Source: Bretschneidera sinensis
Taxonomy: Eukaryota; Streptophyta; Magnoliopsida; Brassicales; Akaniaceae
NCBI GenBank assembly: GCA_023935145.1
Contig: CM043698.1
Location: forward strand, 68,987,001-69,051,000
Length of the DNA: 64,000 nucleotides
Direction: 5' to 3'
Shown piece after piece: positions 10,830 to 22,850 of the stretch. Each line of letters opens with the position of its first letter. The stretch's first letter is position 1. Position numbers and translations under genes: made by a program. A model generated the notes under the pieces. It had not been told where the DNA came from, did no database searches, and saw only the letters and a program-made list of their open reading frames with translations.

Positions 10830-12660
10830 TCAACTTTTAGAGGCAGACTGGAAGATAAATAGTGCAGTCAGAACACCGACCAATGCTGTTACTGCCAGGG
10901 CCACCGTAGGCAAGGGGGATGTGAGCCCAAAATTCTGGGAAAAAAAAAAACGAAAAAACGGATTTGATAAGATGATTGCTTGCATGTGTTTGTTATTCTC
11001 CTAATGCGAGTGTGCGCGCACACGCATGCGCAGTTACGTGTATTAAACCTGTTAATTCCGTAACTTGTTCATTTTTCTCTATTTTTTTGGCATGTTAAGG
11101 TTTCTAGTTATTAGTGTTAACACAGCACAGCAAATGATTAGTTTTATCTTGGCTGGCCGAAAGATTGAATTAAGATTGATACTTAAACCATGCTTGCAAC
11201 TAAAAATAGCTTTTCTTGGCTCAGATTCAGAACCTGTAACATGTCATACCTCCAGGAGTCCCTTGCCTGTTGCTACTTCAACAGTAAGAGCAGCTGCAAA
11301 GCCAACCATTGCAAACCGGCCCAGCCATACATCCAAACTGTTTCCCTCATTGGTACTTTCCTCACATCTTATGGAAACTGATGTTGCTTTGCAAGCAGCT
11401 TTGCGTTGGTGAGAAGTTCTCAATTTCACTGGATATGAAAGCAAGCATCAGATCTCACCCTAATTTTTCATAGTTTCATCTCGAAGTACAAAAGAAAAAA
11501 AAAAAAAGGTTTTCTAACACCATAGCTAAAATTTGGATGCAATTTCTTTCATCTTGTACAATTTTTCACCAACAGAAGAGAACACTAAATAAAAAAAAGG
11601 TAGAAACCGTCATGACTTGCCTTTTGATTACCATGTCTAAGTCTAGAATTTTAATAAGCTTTGAAAACCCAATAAAAAACCCATTGAATTAATTAGTGAG
11701 AGGTTTATTGAAGTAAGCACTTTTTTCCACATCAAAGCTCGTAAACAAAAGCATGAAAGGGTAAAGAAATTGAACTGACTTTTGGTTTCTCAGTAAACAC
11801 AAGGTTCAAAACCGGCTTGAAGATAACTGGAAAGACAATTATGATGAGTAAAGTACCTTAGATATGACATAAATATACATACACGTAACAATTAAGTAAA
11901 CATATCGACACAATGATGATTGAAATAACTAATTGCATCGGATCATAACTAGTAAAACAGCTGACAATGGATGAACGACATCAAACACATTTCAAAGTAG
12001 AACAGATATGAAAAAATTGACAATACTCAGGCCAACAACTTAACCATATGGGTTTGGTGATCTCATAGCATCTCAATCACAAATCACTACTATTAAAAAT
12101 CTAGATAAGATAACAAGCAAGACTTAAAACGTATTCTGGGTTTGGAGTAATAGCTAATTAAGCAGCTTTTGTACCTTACTTTGCAACCTTTTTAAAAAAA
12201 ATTATAAATCCCTTAAAATTGATATAAACATGATTATAACATATACAACCGAGCGAATTTCCAAATTGCAACTAAGTTCTTGCTAAACCAGAATTCACAT
12301 TTGATAATAAAATTTGTAGTTTCGATGAAGAAAACCAAACTGAATTCATAAGCAAAGATCCACAGAGCAAGAGCACATAATTTAGAAGAGATGCAGGAAA
12401 TTAGTAACTCCTTACAGAGAGGAGAACCGGAAGCAAAGGTGGTCCCACTTTGCTTAATATTCGGAGTAGATATTCGAGGAATGGCGTGGGTTCTTGCTGA
12501 GCTAATACTGCAAATATCTTCAATACAACATGGAATTTCTTAGTATTATTATGCAATTGTTAAACATATATACACATATTTACATATGAGTGTATTTGTA
12601 TATCTGGAGAGTACCGCGAACGGAGAGGGAGAGAGAGGCGGAGACTTGAGCAAAGGCCAT
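10830..12660 (-). CDS. SEP1: Stress enhanced protein 1 (LHC-like thylakoid protein)
   Basis: Four minus-strand exons, 12584-12660, 12416-12507, 11250-11428 and 10830-10934, join in phase to about 150 residues, close to the 146 I recall for Arabidopsis SEP1. Exon 1 begins MAFAQVSASLSLSVRG, a transit-peptide start. Exon 2 includes TTFASGSPL. Exon 3 carries the chlorophyll a/b-binding-like helix, LDVWLGRFAMVGFAAALTV, and runs into GKGLLE. Exon 4 carries the second membrane helix, SPLPTVALAVTALVGVL, and ends FQSASKS. SEP1 is a two-helix relative of ELIPs in the thylakoid membrane, induced by high light and thought to protect against excess excitation. The exon 1 donor is uncertain: GTAAAT at 12582-12583 was chosen, and an earlier GT after CGCG also keeps phase with a second acceptor. 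The gene is divergent from NHD1. Confidence 0.87.
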
Positions 12661-12757
12661 GTTTGCGTGCTGTAAGGAGTGGCGACAAACCACCTCTCGA
12701 TCTTTATCTCTCTTTGATTTTGTAATTGTGGGGATAATAAAAGCCGATAAAGAAATT

Positions 12758-12767
12758 GACACGTGTC
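12758..12767. promoter_or_regulatory. G-box/ABRE palindrome upstream of SEP1
   Basis: GACACGTGTC is a perfect ten-base palindrome about 100 bases before the SEP1 start codon. It contains the ACGT core bound by bZIP (ABF, HY5) and bHLH (PIF) factors. A GATAA I-box-like motif lies close by (12745-12750). This suits a light- and stress-induced gene; function here is inferred. Confidence 0.55.
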
Positions 12768-13482
12768 GTATCCTGAGCTGCAAAAATTCTTCGCTGGTTG
12801 GATTTTATATCATATGAAAACTTCACTAATAACTTTAAAAATTTTTATTAATTACATGTGTAAGATTTAAAATTTAATATCAATAATAAAATTTTTAAAA
12901 TTATTAATAAAATTTTTAATTGATCTAAATTATTGGATTTAGATTTGAATCTGTCAAAAAATTCTCTCTGAGTTTGTGTAGTTTGTCTAAATGACCGAAA
13001 AAATTATAGTAATTATTTGAGTGAAAATTAAAATAATTTAGGTATTATTTTCTCTAAAAAATAACAATAACATATTCTTTAATAATCAGGGTTTTTTTAT
13101 TTGTGAAAAATTAATTTTTTTAAAGAGAATTTATTTTTTCATAAATCAAACTTTCATAAGGTACTGTTTTCCATATAAAACTCAGACGAAGGTTTTTATA
13201 TTAAATTTGTGAATTTTTAGAAGAAAAAAATGATGTTTTTGAAAACAAAATCCAAAATCAAATTTTAAAATTCAATAAAATTCATATAATAAATTAATTA
13301 CATAAAATTTCAATAAAAAAATTAGTCCAAAATTTTCTCTTAAAAAAAGTTAACATGAAAAGGATCTAAAAAAATAGAAAAAAAAGAAGATAAATCATCA
13401 AAAAGAGATTTCCACAATAAAAATACAACTAAAACATTGCAAGATTTTTATTACAGAAATGTTGGGCATATGGTTCCAAACC

Positions 13483-13488
13483 CACGTG
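13483..13488. promoter_or_regulatory. G-box upstream of NHD1
   Basis: CACGTG within AACCCACGTGAAG lies about 570 bases before the NHD1 start. It is a plausible light or ABA response element. Support is the motif and position only. Confidence 0.4.
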
Positions 13489-13695
13489 AAGATGCCAAGA
13501 TCCTCTCTCCCTGATGGCCTAACATTAACGGAGAAACCCAAAGTTCGTAAATTCTCGCACTAATCACACACTGACACACTCATTTCCTCCAGTTCCACTC
13601 CTTCACTAGTTGTGGAGAAGTTCTAGACAATAATTTTTACTAGTTGTTACTCTGGAAATACCTCATTTATCTTCAATTCCTCTTTTTCCATGCAA

Positions 13696-14115
13696 CTTCC
13701 AACAACAAACAACACAACCACAAGTACAATGTACAACAGAAAGTAATAGACCCTCCCTGCAAACAAAGTTACAAACACTAGACACACCAGTTTCTGCGAA
13801 AGCCCCTTCCTCTCTTTCTTTCTCCCCAATGGCTGCCTTATCGATTGGGACACATCTGTCCCCATCACACCAGTTTAGGAAACGTTCACTTCCAACAACA
13901 AACAACACAACCACAAGTACGTACAACAAAAAGTAATATACCCTCCCTGCAAACAAAGTTACAAACACCAGACCCCCCCTCTTGCTCTCTTTCTTCAGCA
14001 TTCATCTGTAATCCAGTTTCCTCGAACGCCCCCTTCCTCTCTTTCTCTCTCCCCAATGGCTGCCTTATCGATTGGGACACATCTGTCCCCATCACACCTG
14101 TTCAGGAAACGTTCA
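13696..14115 (+). repeat. Tandem duplication of the NHD1 5' leader and first codons
   Basis: Unit 1 (13696-13888, 193 bp) and unit 2 (13889-14115, 227 bp) both run from CTTCCAACAACAAACAACAC through the start codon to AGGAAACGTTCA. They are nearly identical except for an extra stretch of about 34 bases in unit 2 (around 13980-14020). Each unit contains an ATG in the same context, CCCCAATGGCTGCC. Only the second continues into the antiporter frame. Confidence 0.9.
13829..13936 (+). other. Upstream ORF repeating the NHD1 N-terminus (35 codons)
   Basis: This ORF starts at the duplicated ATG and encodes [14 protein letters not shown] plus a few more residues identical or nearly identical to the true NHD1 start. 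It then turns into leader sequence and stops at TAA. If transcripts start upstream of it, ribosomes would meet it first, with the same initiation context as the main start. A coding role is unlikely; an inhibitory effect on translation is possible. Confidence 0.6.
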
Positions 14116-17100
14116 CTTCTCTCTCCCTCTTCAATTTCTTTACCCTCCGTAGTCCGTCCACTCTTTGCCATTGCTTACCCGCTGGCTCATATTTGTGTAG
14201 AATCAGACGCCCAAGATTTCTTGGTAGTGGGGTTCTTGCTAGAGCCGAGGACAAGACAAGAGGCTCTTCTTCTCCTTCTATTAAAAAAACAAGCTCAACC
14301 TGACACTGAAAAACAACTCCAGGTTCATTTTCATTCTTCTTTTCCATGCAAATTTCAATTTTTTAGAGTACACCCAGTTGTTTGTTTCGCTAATTCATGA
14401 GTTTAGTTGTATTTTTGGTTAAGTATGCATGAATTGGACTGTGTAAATCCTAATGTAAATAATATTAGAAATTCCTAATATTATTTACATTAGGAGTATA
14501 TACATTTACATTCTGGTTATCGGGATCGTGGTCGAGCACGTGGCCGCAATACCGGTGGTGGTGCTTACTCCTAGCATGGTTTAAGTATTAATCAGTCTTC
14601 TCACTTTTCTCCTATATTTAATCGATCTGCTAGTATTTCCCCTTACAATCATGAAGGTTTATTGGGACAACATCTTGGCACATCTTCCACGTCATGTCAA
14701 ATTTGTCACACCACCGATCACCTTGCCTTAACTTGTCCTCATCGGTTCAATCATGTTATTGTCTCTTATGACTTGCCAAAATCTTTTGCTACCATATCAC
14801 TTGGCGAGTCTAATGCCGCTCAGTGGCACCCTGTTACGGTTGCCTCCGCTCACATGACTCCTCAGTTAGGTATACTTACTAACCTTACACCTTATTTTGA
14901 AAAAACCAAAATTTTGGTTGGTAATGGACAATTGCTTAATATTAATAATTTTAGTTCTACTTTCTTATGCACCTCCACCAAACTACTTCACCTTAAAAAT
15001 GTCTTACATGTCCCACAATTATCTCACAATTTACTTTATGTTAAACGTTTATGTACTGATAACAACTGTTCCGCTACTTTTGATGCATCTCATGTTGTTA
15101 TTAAAGACAAAAGTACAGGGAGAACTCTTCTCAAATCCTCTAGTAATAGTGACCTCTACCCTTCTCCACTTGGCTCAGTCACTCTCTCTCCTCTGGCACT
15201 AGTCTCTCATCAAGTCTCTAATAATGTTTGGTATCATCGACTTAGTCATTTAGGTCCCCGTGTATTTTCTCTTTTACAAACTCGCAAGAATATTTCACTT
15301 TCTTCTAAGTATTCTGATTTTTGTTCGGAGTGTCAATTAGGCAAGTCTAAACATTTACCTTTTGATTATGTTCAGCATTGTACTAACCAACCTTTGGCTT
15401 TAATACATTCTGATGTTTGGCAATCTCCTATTTTATCAAATTTGGGTTATCAATATTATGTTATTTTTATGGATGATTTTTCTCGTTATTCTTGGATTTT
15501 TCCTATGCGTAAAAAATCTGAAGTCTTTCAACACTTTTGTACATTTAAAGCTCTTGTTGAAAATCAATTTTCTAAAAAAATAAAAAAAAAATTCAAAGTG
15601 ATGGTGGTAAAAAATTTGATCAAACGTATTTCAAACAATTTTTTGCTCACTATGGTATTACCTTTTGCATGTCTTGCACGGACACTCCTCAACATAATGG
15701 TGTCATTGAACATAAGCATAGACACATTAGTGAAATGGCACACACCCTCTTAATCCACTCATCTCTTCCTAAGTCATTTTGGGTCGATGCTACATACACG
15801 GTACTTTACATCATCAATCGTCTCCCTACTCCTATTTTGCAAAATCAAGCTCCTTTACAAAATTGTTGTCTAAAATTCCTGATTACTTCTCTTTCGTGTC
15901 TTTGGGTGTGCCTGTTATTCTAACCTCACTGCCAATGCACCCCACAATCTTGCACCTCGATCTAAACAATGTGTATTCTTAGGTTATGCTCAAAATTACA
16001 AAGGATATAGGTGTTTAGATCCCACCATTGGTCGTGTCTATACCAGTCGTCATGTTGTCTTACATGAACTATGTTTTTCCTATCCTACTCTCACTGCACC
16101 TATCCCCTCCCCTACACTTAACCACTCATCTATTCCTCCACTTGTTCTTACTACGGCCGAACCTCTGCATCAATGTTCTCCCTCCCTACTATGTCTCCAG
16201 TAACTCCTGTTCCTAGTCACCTTGTTTTTTATCTTCATTCTCCATTACCGGCTCCCATTGCCTCATTGCCTCCACTTTCGGTCTCTACCACTGGACCCCC
16301 AATTTCATCTCCCGTCACTCAAACCACCCCACCAATATCTCTCCCCTTACCATCTCTTTTATCCGTCGCCTCAGCCCCAACCTCAGTTTCTTCCCCTCCC
16401 ATTGTCATTCCCTCTCCCAAACCAACTGCTCCTTCTACCTCCACTTTTCCACCACCATCCCACTATGCCCCTTGTCACCCCATGATCACTCATTCAAAAA
16501 CCGAAATTCGCAAACCCAAAAAATTACTCTTTCTTTCCACTACTACCCAACAAACTGAACCAATTTGTTTTTCTCAAGCAAATAAAGATCCTGAGTGGCG
16601 GTCAGCTATGTCTAACAAATTTAATGCACTTTTAACTAACACACTTGGGATCTGGCTCCATATAATCCAATGAAAAATTTAGTTGGGTATAAGTGGATTT
16701 ACAAAATTAAATATCGGGCTGATGGGTCTGTAGAGCACTACAAAGCGAGGTTGGTCGCTCAGGGATTCCATCAACAACCAGGTGTTTACTATCATGAAAC
16801 TTTTAGTCCTGTTGTTAAACCTACTACTATACGCATTGTTTTATCCTTAGCAATTTCTTATTCGTGAGTGATTCGACAACTTGATGTTAAGAATGCATTT
16901 CTTCATGGTTATCTTAATGAAGTGGTGTACATGAAACAACCTCTTAGTTTTGTTGATACCATTCGTCCCACTCATGTCTGTAAATTACACAAATACATTT
17001 ATGGTCTAAAACAGGCTCCTCGAGTTTGGTTCCACCGCTTCAATTCTTTCGTTCTTACTCTTAGTTTTTCTTGTAGTTTGGTAGACACTTCAATATTTGT

Positions 17101-20100
17101 TCTTGCGTCATCCCATGGTCTTCTTATCTTACTACTGTATGTTGATGACATTATTCTCACAGGTAATAATTCTAGTTTTCTTTTTTATTTTATTCATACT
17201 TTATCTAATCAATTCACTATGAAGGATCCTATTGATCTTCATTATTTCCTTGGCATTGAAGTTGTTCGTCATCCCACTGGTTTGTTTCTCTCTTAAACTA
17301 AATACACCAACAGCCTTCTACTTAAATTTTCTATGCCTTTAACCAAACCAGTTAAAACTTCTCTACCTTCTCAGACCGCACCTTCACTACACGAGGGTGA
17401 CCTACTGGCAAATCGTTCAGAATTTAGGAGTATGGTTGGAGGTCTTTAGTACTTAACCATGACTCGACCTGATATTGCATATGCTGTTAATCTAGCTAGT
17501 CAGTTTTTGCATACTCCCTACATGGCTCATTTTCAGCTTGTTAAACGCATTTTCCGTTATTCATGCGGTATTACTAAATCATGGGTTACTTCTTGCTTCT
17601 GCAAAGGATTTTTCTCTTTCATGCTATGCAAATGCTGACTAGGTTGGCTGCCCTGACAGTCGTCGGTCCACCACAGGTTATGTTGTCTTCCTTGGACCAA
17701 ATATTATTTCTTGGAAAGTAAATAGACAACCCACTGTGTCTCATTCCAGCACTGAATGGAATAGAATATCGATCTCTTGCCTATATTGTAGCTGAGACCT
17801 ACTGGATTCGCCAACTTCTATATGACTTGCATTTGTTCTTAACTTGTCTAGTTCAAGTGTATTGTGACAACATTGGTGCCACTTATCTTGCTGCTAATCC
17901 AGTGTTCCATGCTCAAACCAAATATATTGGGATAGATTTTCGTTTTGTTCACAAAAAAGTAGACCAAGGAGATATTCAGATCTGGTATATCAACTTACAA
18001 ATATCTTCACAAAAATATTGTCATCAACTCGGTTTCTTCAACATAAAAGCAATCTGTCTGTGGTTTCACCTCATTCGGATTAAAGGGGTGTGTAAATGTC
18101 TATACTCCTAATGTAAATAATATTAGGAATTTCTAGTCTATTGTAAACAAGAAACCTTAGTCCGATTAGAACACTCTAATATACCATGGTCCTATTAGGA
18201 CACTCTTCTATAAACACCCTATAAATATGAGGTTTTAAATACTGCAATATAAAGCAGTCATAATATACAAACCCTAAATTCCCATTTTCAATCTCTTCAG
18301 ACTGGCTCCATGTTTTCTTTGATTATTCTTTTTTCATTTTTTTAATGTAAACTTCAATTCTTAAGAATGCCCATTAGTTCTTTTTGCAAATTTATGAATT
18401 TCCATGTGATTTGGCAACTGTTTTTTTTAATTATAAGAGATCCAGGGTCTTTTTCATCTTCTTATTTTTTGGAAAGTTCGATTTTTGGAATAGCCCCTTT
18501 TGTTTATCTTCGTAGTTTCCAATTTTGCTTATTAGATTGTGAATTTGATATTTAAGTATGAGCATTTGGATTCTGTTAACTTGGAAAAAGTTCAAGAACT
18601 TAGATTGGATTCATGGAAGGGGTTAAATTTGAAACATTTGATTAATTTCGATACAGTTTTGCGTCTTATTTTTTTAAATAAGCTCAATAGTTTATGCAGA
18701 TAATTAGTTTATAAAATGGAATGTTCTCATTGGAAATGGCGTTTGGTTTTGTTCAAACAAATTAGAGTAGATGAATTGTTTTCCTTCATTGCCCATTAGT
18801 TGCTGTAAACACACAAAAAAAATACATAAACAAACAAAATTATATTGAAGTCAAAAATCAAGTTACTATAAGAAATCAAGCTTTGACAGATTTGTTAGCC
18901 CAATTTTCATCAAGACAATATGAGCCCATCAATTAAGAGTTGCCAATAGATGAAGCTTGTGTTGCTGATTTTCAACCTTGTGATGGAGAATAAACTTTGT
19001 TCTTTGATGGAAAAAGTCTAGAGAAAGGTGGAGGAGCATGCATTATTCTCATCTCGCCAGAAAGAGAATCAATCACAAAAGTTTGCACTTTAAATTTCTC
19101 TTGCACCAACAACGAGGCAAAGTATAAGAATTTGATTATTGGGTTACTGATGGCTCAAGAGTATGGAATCAAAGACATATGCATCAAGGGAGATTCGAAT
19201 CTTGTTCTGAAGCAGGTACAAGGGGGCTCTGTAGTGAAGAAAGTGGTCTTAGTGAGTTATAGGGAGTTAGCTCGAAAAGCTCTCAATAATTTTACAAAAG
19301 TCCATTTTGATCATGTGCCTAGAAGTCAGAACAGATATACAGATGCATTGCCATCCCTTACCCAGCATAACGGTGCTATAGAAAAGGTATTGATTAATAA
19401 CAACCTTAAAAACACCGCACATCCATTATGTTGTATATGAAACTATGGAAAGAGGAGATTGGAGGAAGATCTACAAGCCAACCTTAAAGACATTCCTGAT
19501 GATGTACAAAAGATGTGCACTTTAAATGATTTTGATGGAATAATATACCGTAAAATTTCTAAAGGAATGTTAGCTAAATGTGTGAGTTTGGAAGAAGGCA
19601 GAGCAAAGATGAATGAAATTCATGAAACAGGATGCGGATTAGATGGTCCAAAGTTTAACAGAAAAGTGCAATGGTATGACATATACTGGCCAACCATGAA
19701 GAAAGAGGATGAAGAAATAGAATGCAATTGTCCAGGATGTGAACAAGTGCCAAATACCGCAGAATTTAAATTCTTGGAAGTAGTAAGTGATTGGCGTGAA
19801 CCTTATAAAGATTTATTGAAAGAATGTATATATCCCAATTTCCCTAAGGATAAGATTCTATAGAAGAATAAGATTGAAGGATGATGTACTCTACAGAAAG
19901 AGTTTCTCTGAAAAAATGGTTAAATGGGTTGGAGAACATGATCAAGAAGCCCTACTGCAAAAGCTACATGCTGAAGTTTACGGTGGTCACAAAGGATGAT
20001 CAAAGCTTTACGAACAATTGCTAGAAGTTGGCTATTATTGACCAAAAATGCTTGAAGATGTGAAGGAATTTGTACGCAAATGCGATATATGTCAATGACA

Positions 20101-21053
20101 TGGAAATGTATTGCACAAACTTCCTGTAGATTTGCATGCTTTAAGTACTGCATGGCCTTTTCATACATGGGATATAAATTTGATTGGGCCAATTTCAAAA
20201 CCTGCCCAAAGACATGTTTGGATTCTAGTTTCTACAGAACATTTCACTAAATGGATTGAAGTTATATCACTTGAGAAAGCTCTTGGTGAAGCAGTCCTAA
20301 ACTTTATAAAATAAAATATTATCTGTCGTTTTGGCATTCCCAAGCGTATTTTGTATGATAATAATACACCCTTTGTAAACATGATTGTAAAAAATTTCTT
20401 GGGCAACTATCAGAACATTCATCTCAAATCCACAACGTATTACCCTTAGGGGAATGTCCAAGAAAAGGCAACAAACAAAACACTCATCAGAATCCTAAGT
20501 AGAGTCATGGCATGATACTTTTCCATAAGCTCTATAGGCTTATAGAGTCACTCAACATTCTACCACAAGTTCATCACCTTAATCACTAGTTTATGGGGCA
20601 GAATGTGTGGTACCAGTAGAAATCCTAGAACAATCCGCTTGAATCAAAGCAACAGCAGAATTAGAAGATAATGCTAAAATATTCGCAGAATTGGATGTTT
20701 TAGAAGAAAAAAGAGATAAGTTCATAGTAGCTTTCAATACATATCAAGAAAGAGTAAAAAAGAGTATATAACAAACTAGTTCGACCACGGCTCTTTAAAA
20801 AGGGGAACCTGGTTCTTAGAGCTACAGAACATATCCATAGAGGGATATCAACAAATAATAAATTCGCTCCTAAATGGGAAGGTCCATTTCGAGTACAAAA
20901 AGCTTCTGCCGGTGGGTATTTTACTTTGCTCGATCCAGAAACTTGTGTTATAGTCCCAATCAATTTTTTGTATATTTGAAAAAATATCATGCTTAAGAGA
21001 AAAACCCAACAACATACACACCATCATCGTCAATATAACTAGAATAACATGAT

Positions 21054-21093
<40 letters not shown>

Positions 21094-22195
21094 ACTTATA
21101 CATCAAAATTAAAATCACAATTAAACCCAGTATCCGATAACAATCCTCTTAACAACTCAGAAAGAGTTTTACCTTCCCCTGGAGGAACTGGTTCGTTTGC
21201 TCGACTAGTCAAAGCACAATTTTTTTAGGGTTGAGCCTCATCGCAAGTAGTCACTGGGATAGACACCTGAAGGCTTAGATCACCAGGAGCTGCTACCACA
21301 AAATCCACCTTTTTCCTTCCATAGCACTTCTACCAGCCTTCATAAATCCATAATCTAAAACAAAATAATTAATAAAAAAAATAGAAGAGATATTTTTGTA
21401 ACAAGACAAAACATGATGCTTAAGCTCCCAAATTTAAGCAACACACCCATACACAAGATCATAACTCTGAGTAACTGCATCATAAGTTATAGTGCTTATG
21501 GCAGCATGTTGGTGATGTTCCGATAATTTTTTTAATACCCTTGAAAAAAATTTCACATTAAAAACATCATGAATCGTGGCAAATTGACCCATCACCCTCT
21601 CATGATGAAAATAGGGTAAATATTCACAATCTTATTCACATTTTCTCTTAAAAATTTTACATGCTCCACATGGAGACTAAATTCTATCCATTTTCCTTTA
21701 CCTAGATAAGTTAAAAAATAATAATAGTAAATAATAATCAATAAAAATCATAAACTTCTCCCAGTATAATTTAAAGAAAAATCCATTTTGAATATATCAA
21801 TTTATTTTACTATCATAACATTGCAGTATTAAACCAAAATCCAAAATTTAACACCGATCCAAAACAATTTAAGCATTCTTCTAAAGGATAACTTACAAAG
21901 ATGAGAAAAACTGCAAGAAAATTATAGAAGTCCCTTACTTTTCAACAGATCGCGATTGCAAAACGCAGAAGGCGCAAAAAATTCTTTGCACACTCTAAAA
22001 CCACAAACCAAAAAATCTAATTGAACACAGCCTTACATATTTAGGGTCAAAAATAAAAACGACATTGTTTCAAACATAAAGAACAGCACAGTTTCATAAG
22101 CGGGAACGACGCAGTTTCACACAAAATAAAATAAAATAAAGAGGTAGCTTTTGATAAAAGCTCAGACAACATTTCTCTAAAGCATTATAAAATAC

Positions 22196-22253
<58 letters not shown>

Positions 22254-22811
22254 CATGTATGTATACATAACAAAATATAGTTGATTACAAGACTAAAAAT
22301 AATAATTTCTCTATGAGGCAACAAAAATTACTAAATGCCAAAACAAAATTTGAGAAAGTGCTAATTATCAATATCCGAAAAATCGAAATCCAAAAGTCAT
22401 GCACATGTTGTACAACGAAGCCATACGAACATGTGCAATGTACAAGGGGCTAAAATGTAAAAATAAAAAAATACATAAAGAAACAAAAATTAACAAAATT
22501 AAGTTACAAACAAACAAAAATAAATAAATAAATTTGCAAGCAAACTGTTGACCCGTATTTTATTTTAATAATGACAAAACATTACTTCAATTGCACTAAT
22601 AGTTTTATCTAAGTGTTTAAGCGAAAAAAACATTCAATACAGAAACAAGGCGCAAGAATACAACACGTTCAAATACCAAAAGAAGACAGAAGATCTAGAA
22701 TATGCTCTAAGGTAATTGATTCACGTTGTAAATCTCTAATTTCAGTTACCTAGCTTAAACTATGGCTCACTTTGCAAAAGACTTTGACAAAAATAATCCA
22801 AAAAATGTCTT

Positions 22812-22850
<39 letters not shown>

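Larger units (their letters stand above)
12661..13695. other. Intergenic region between divergent SEP1 and NHD1
   Basis: About 1 kb with an AT-rich middle (12800-13440). Promoter-like sequence lies at both ends. It should hold both promoters. I see no other gene. Confidence 0.6.
14442..18299 (+). mobile_element. Copia retrotransposon in NHD1 intron 1, rearranged 5' end
   Basis: A perfect 5-bp target duplication, GACTG, flanks the element (14437-14441 and 18300-18304). The 3' LTR is complete (18091-18299), preceded by the polypurine tract TTAAAGGGGTG. At the left only the first bases of an LTR remain, followed by an inverted LTR fragment and then late gag, so most of the 5' LTR, the primer site and the gag N-terminus are missing. 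It lies in the same orientation as NHD1. The order gag, integrase, RT, RNase H identifies copia. The Arg/Gly-rich gag tail just before the zinc knuckle suggests the Ale/Retrofit group. Confidence 0.9.

Noticed and set aside
13647..14347. Antisense open frames across the NHD1 leader and exon 1
   Set aside because: They mirror the tandem duplication on the opposite strand and match no known protein.
22094..22324. Open frame rich in Ile-Tyr
   Set aside because: It is the translation of an AT dinucleotide repeat.
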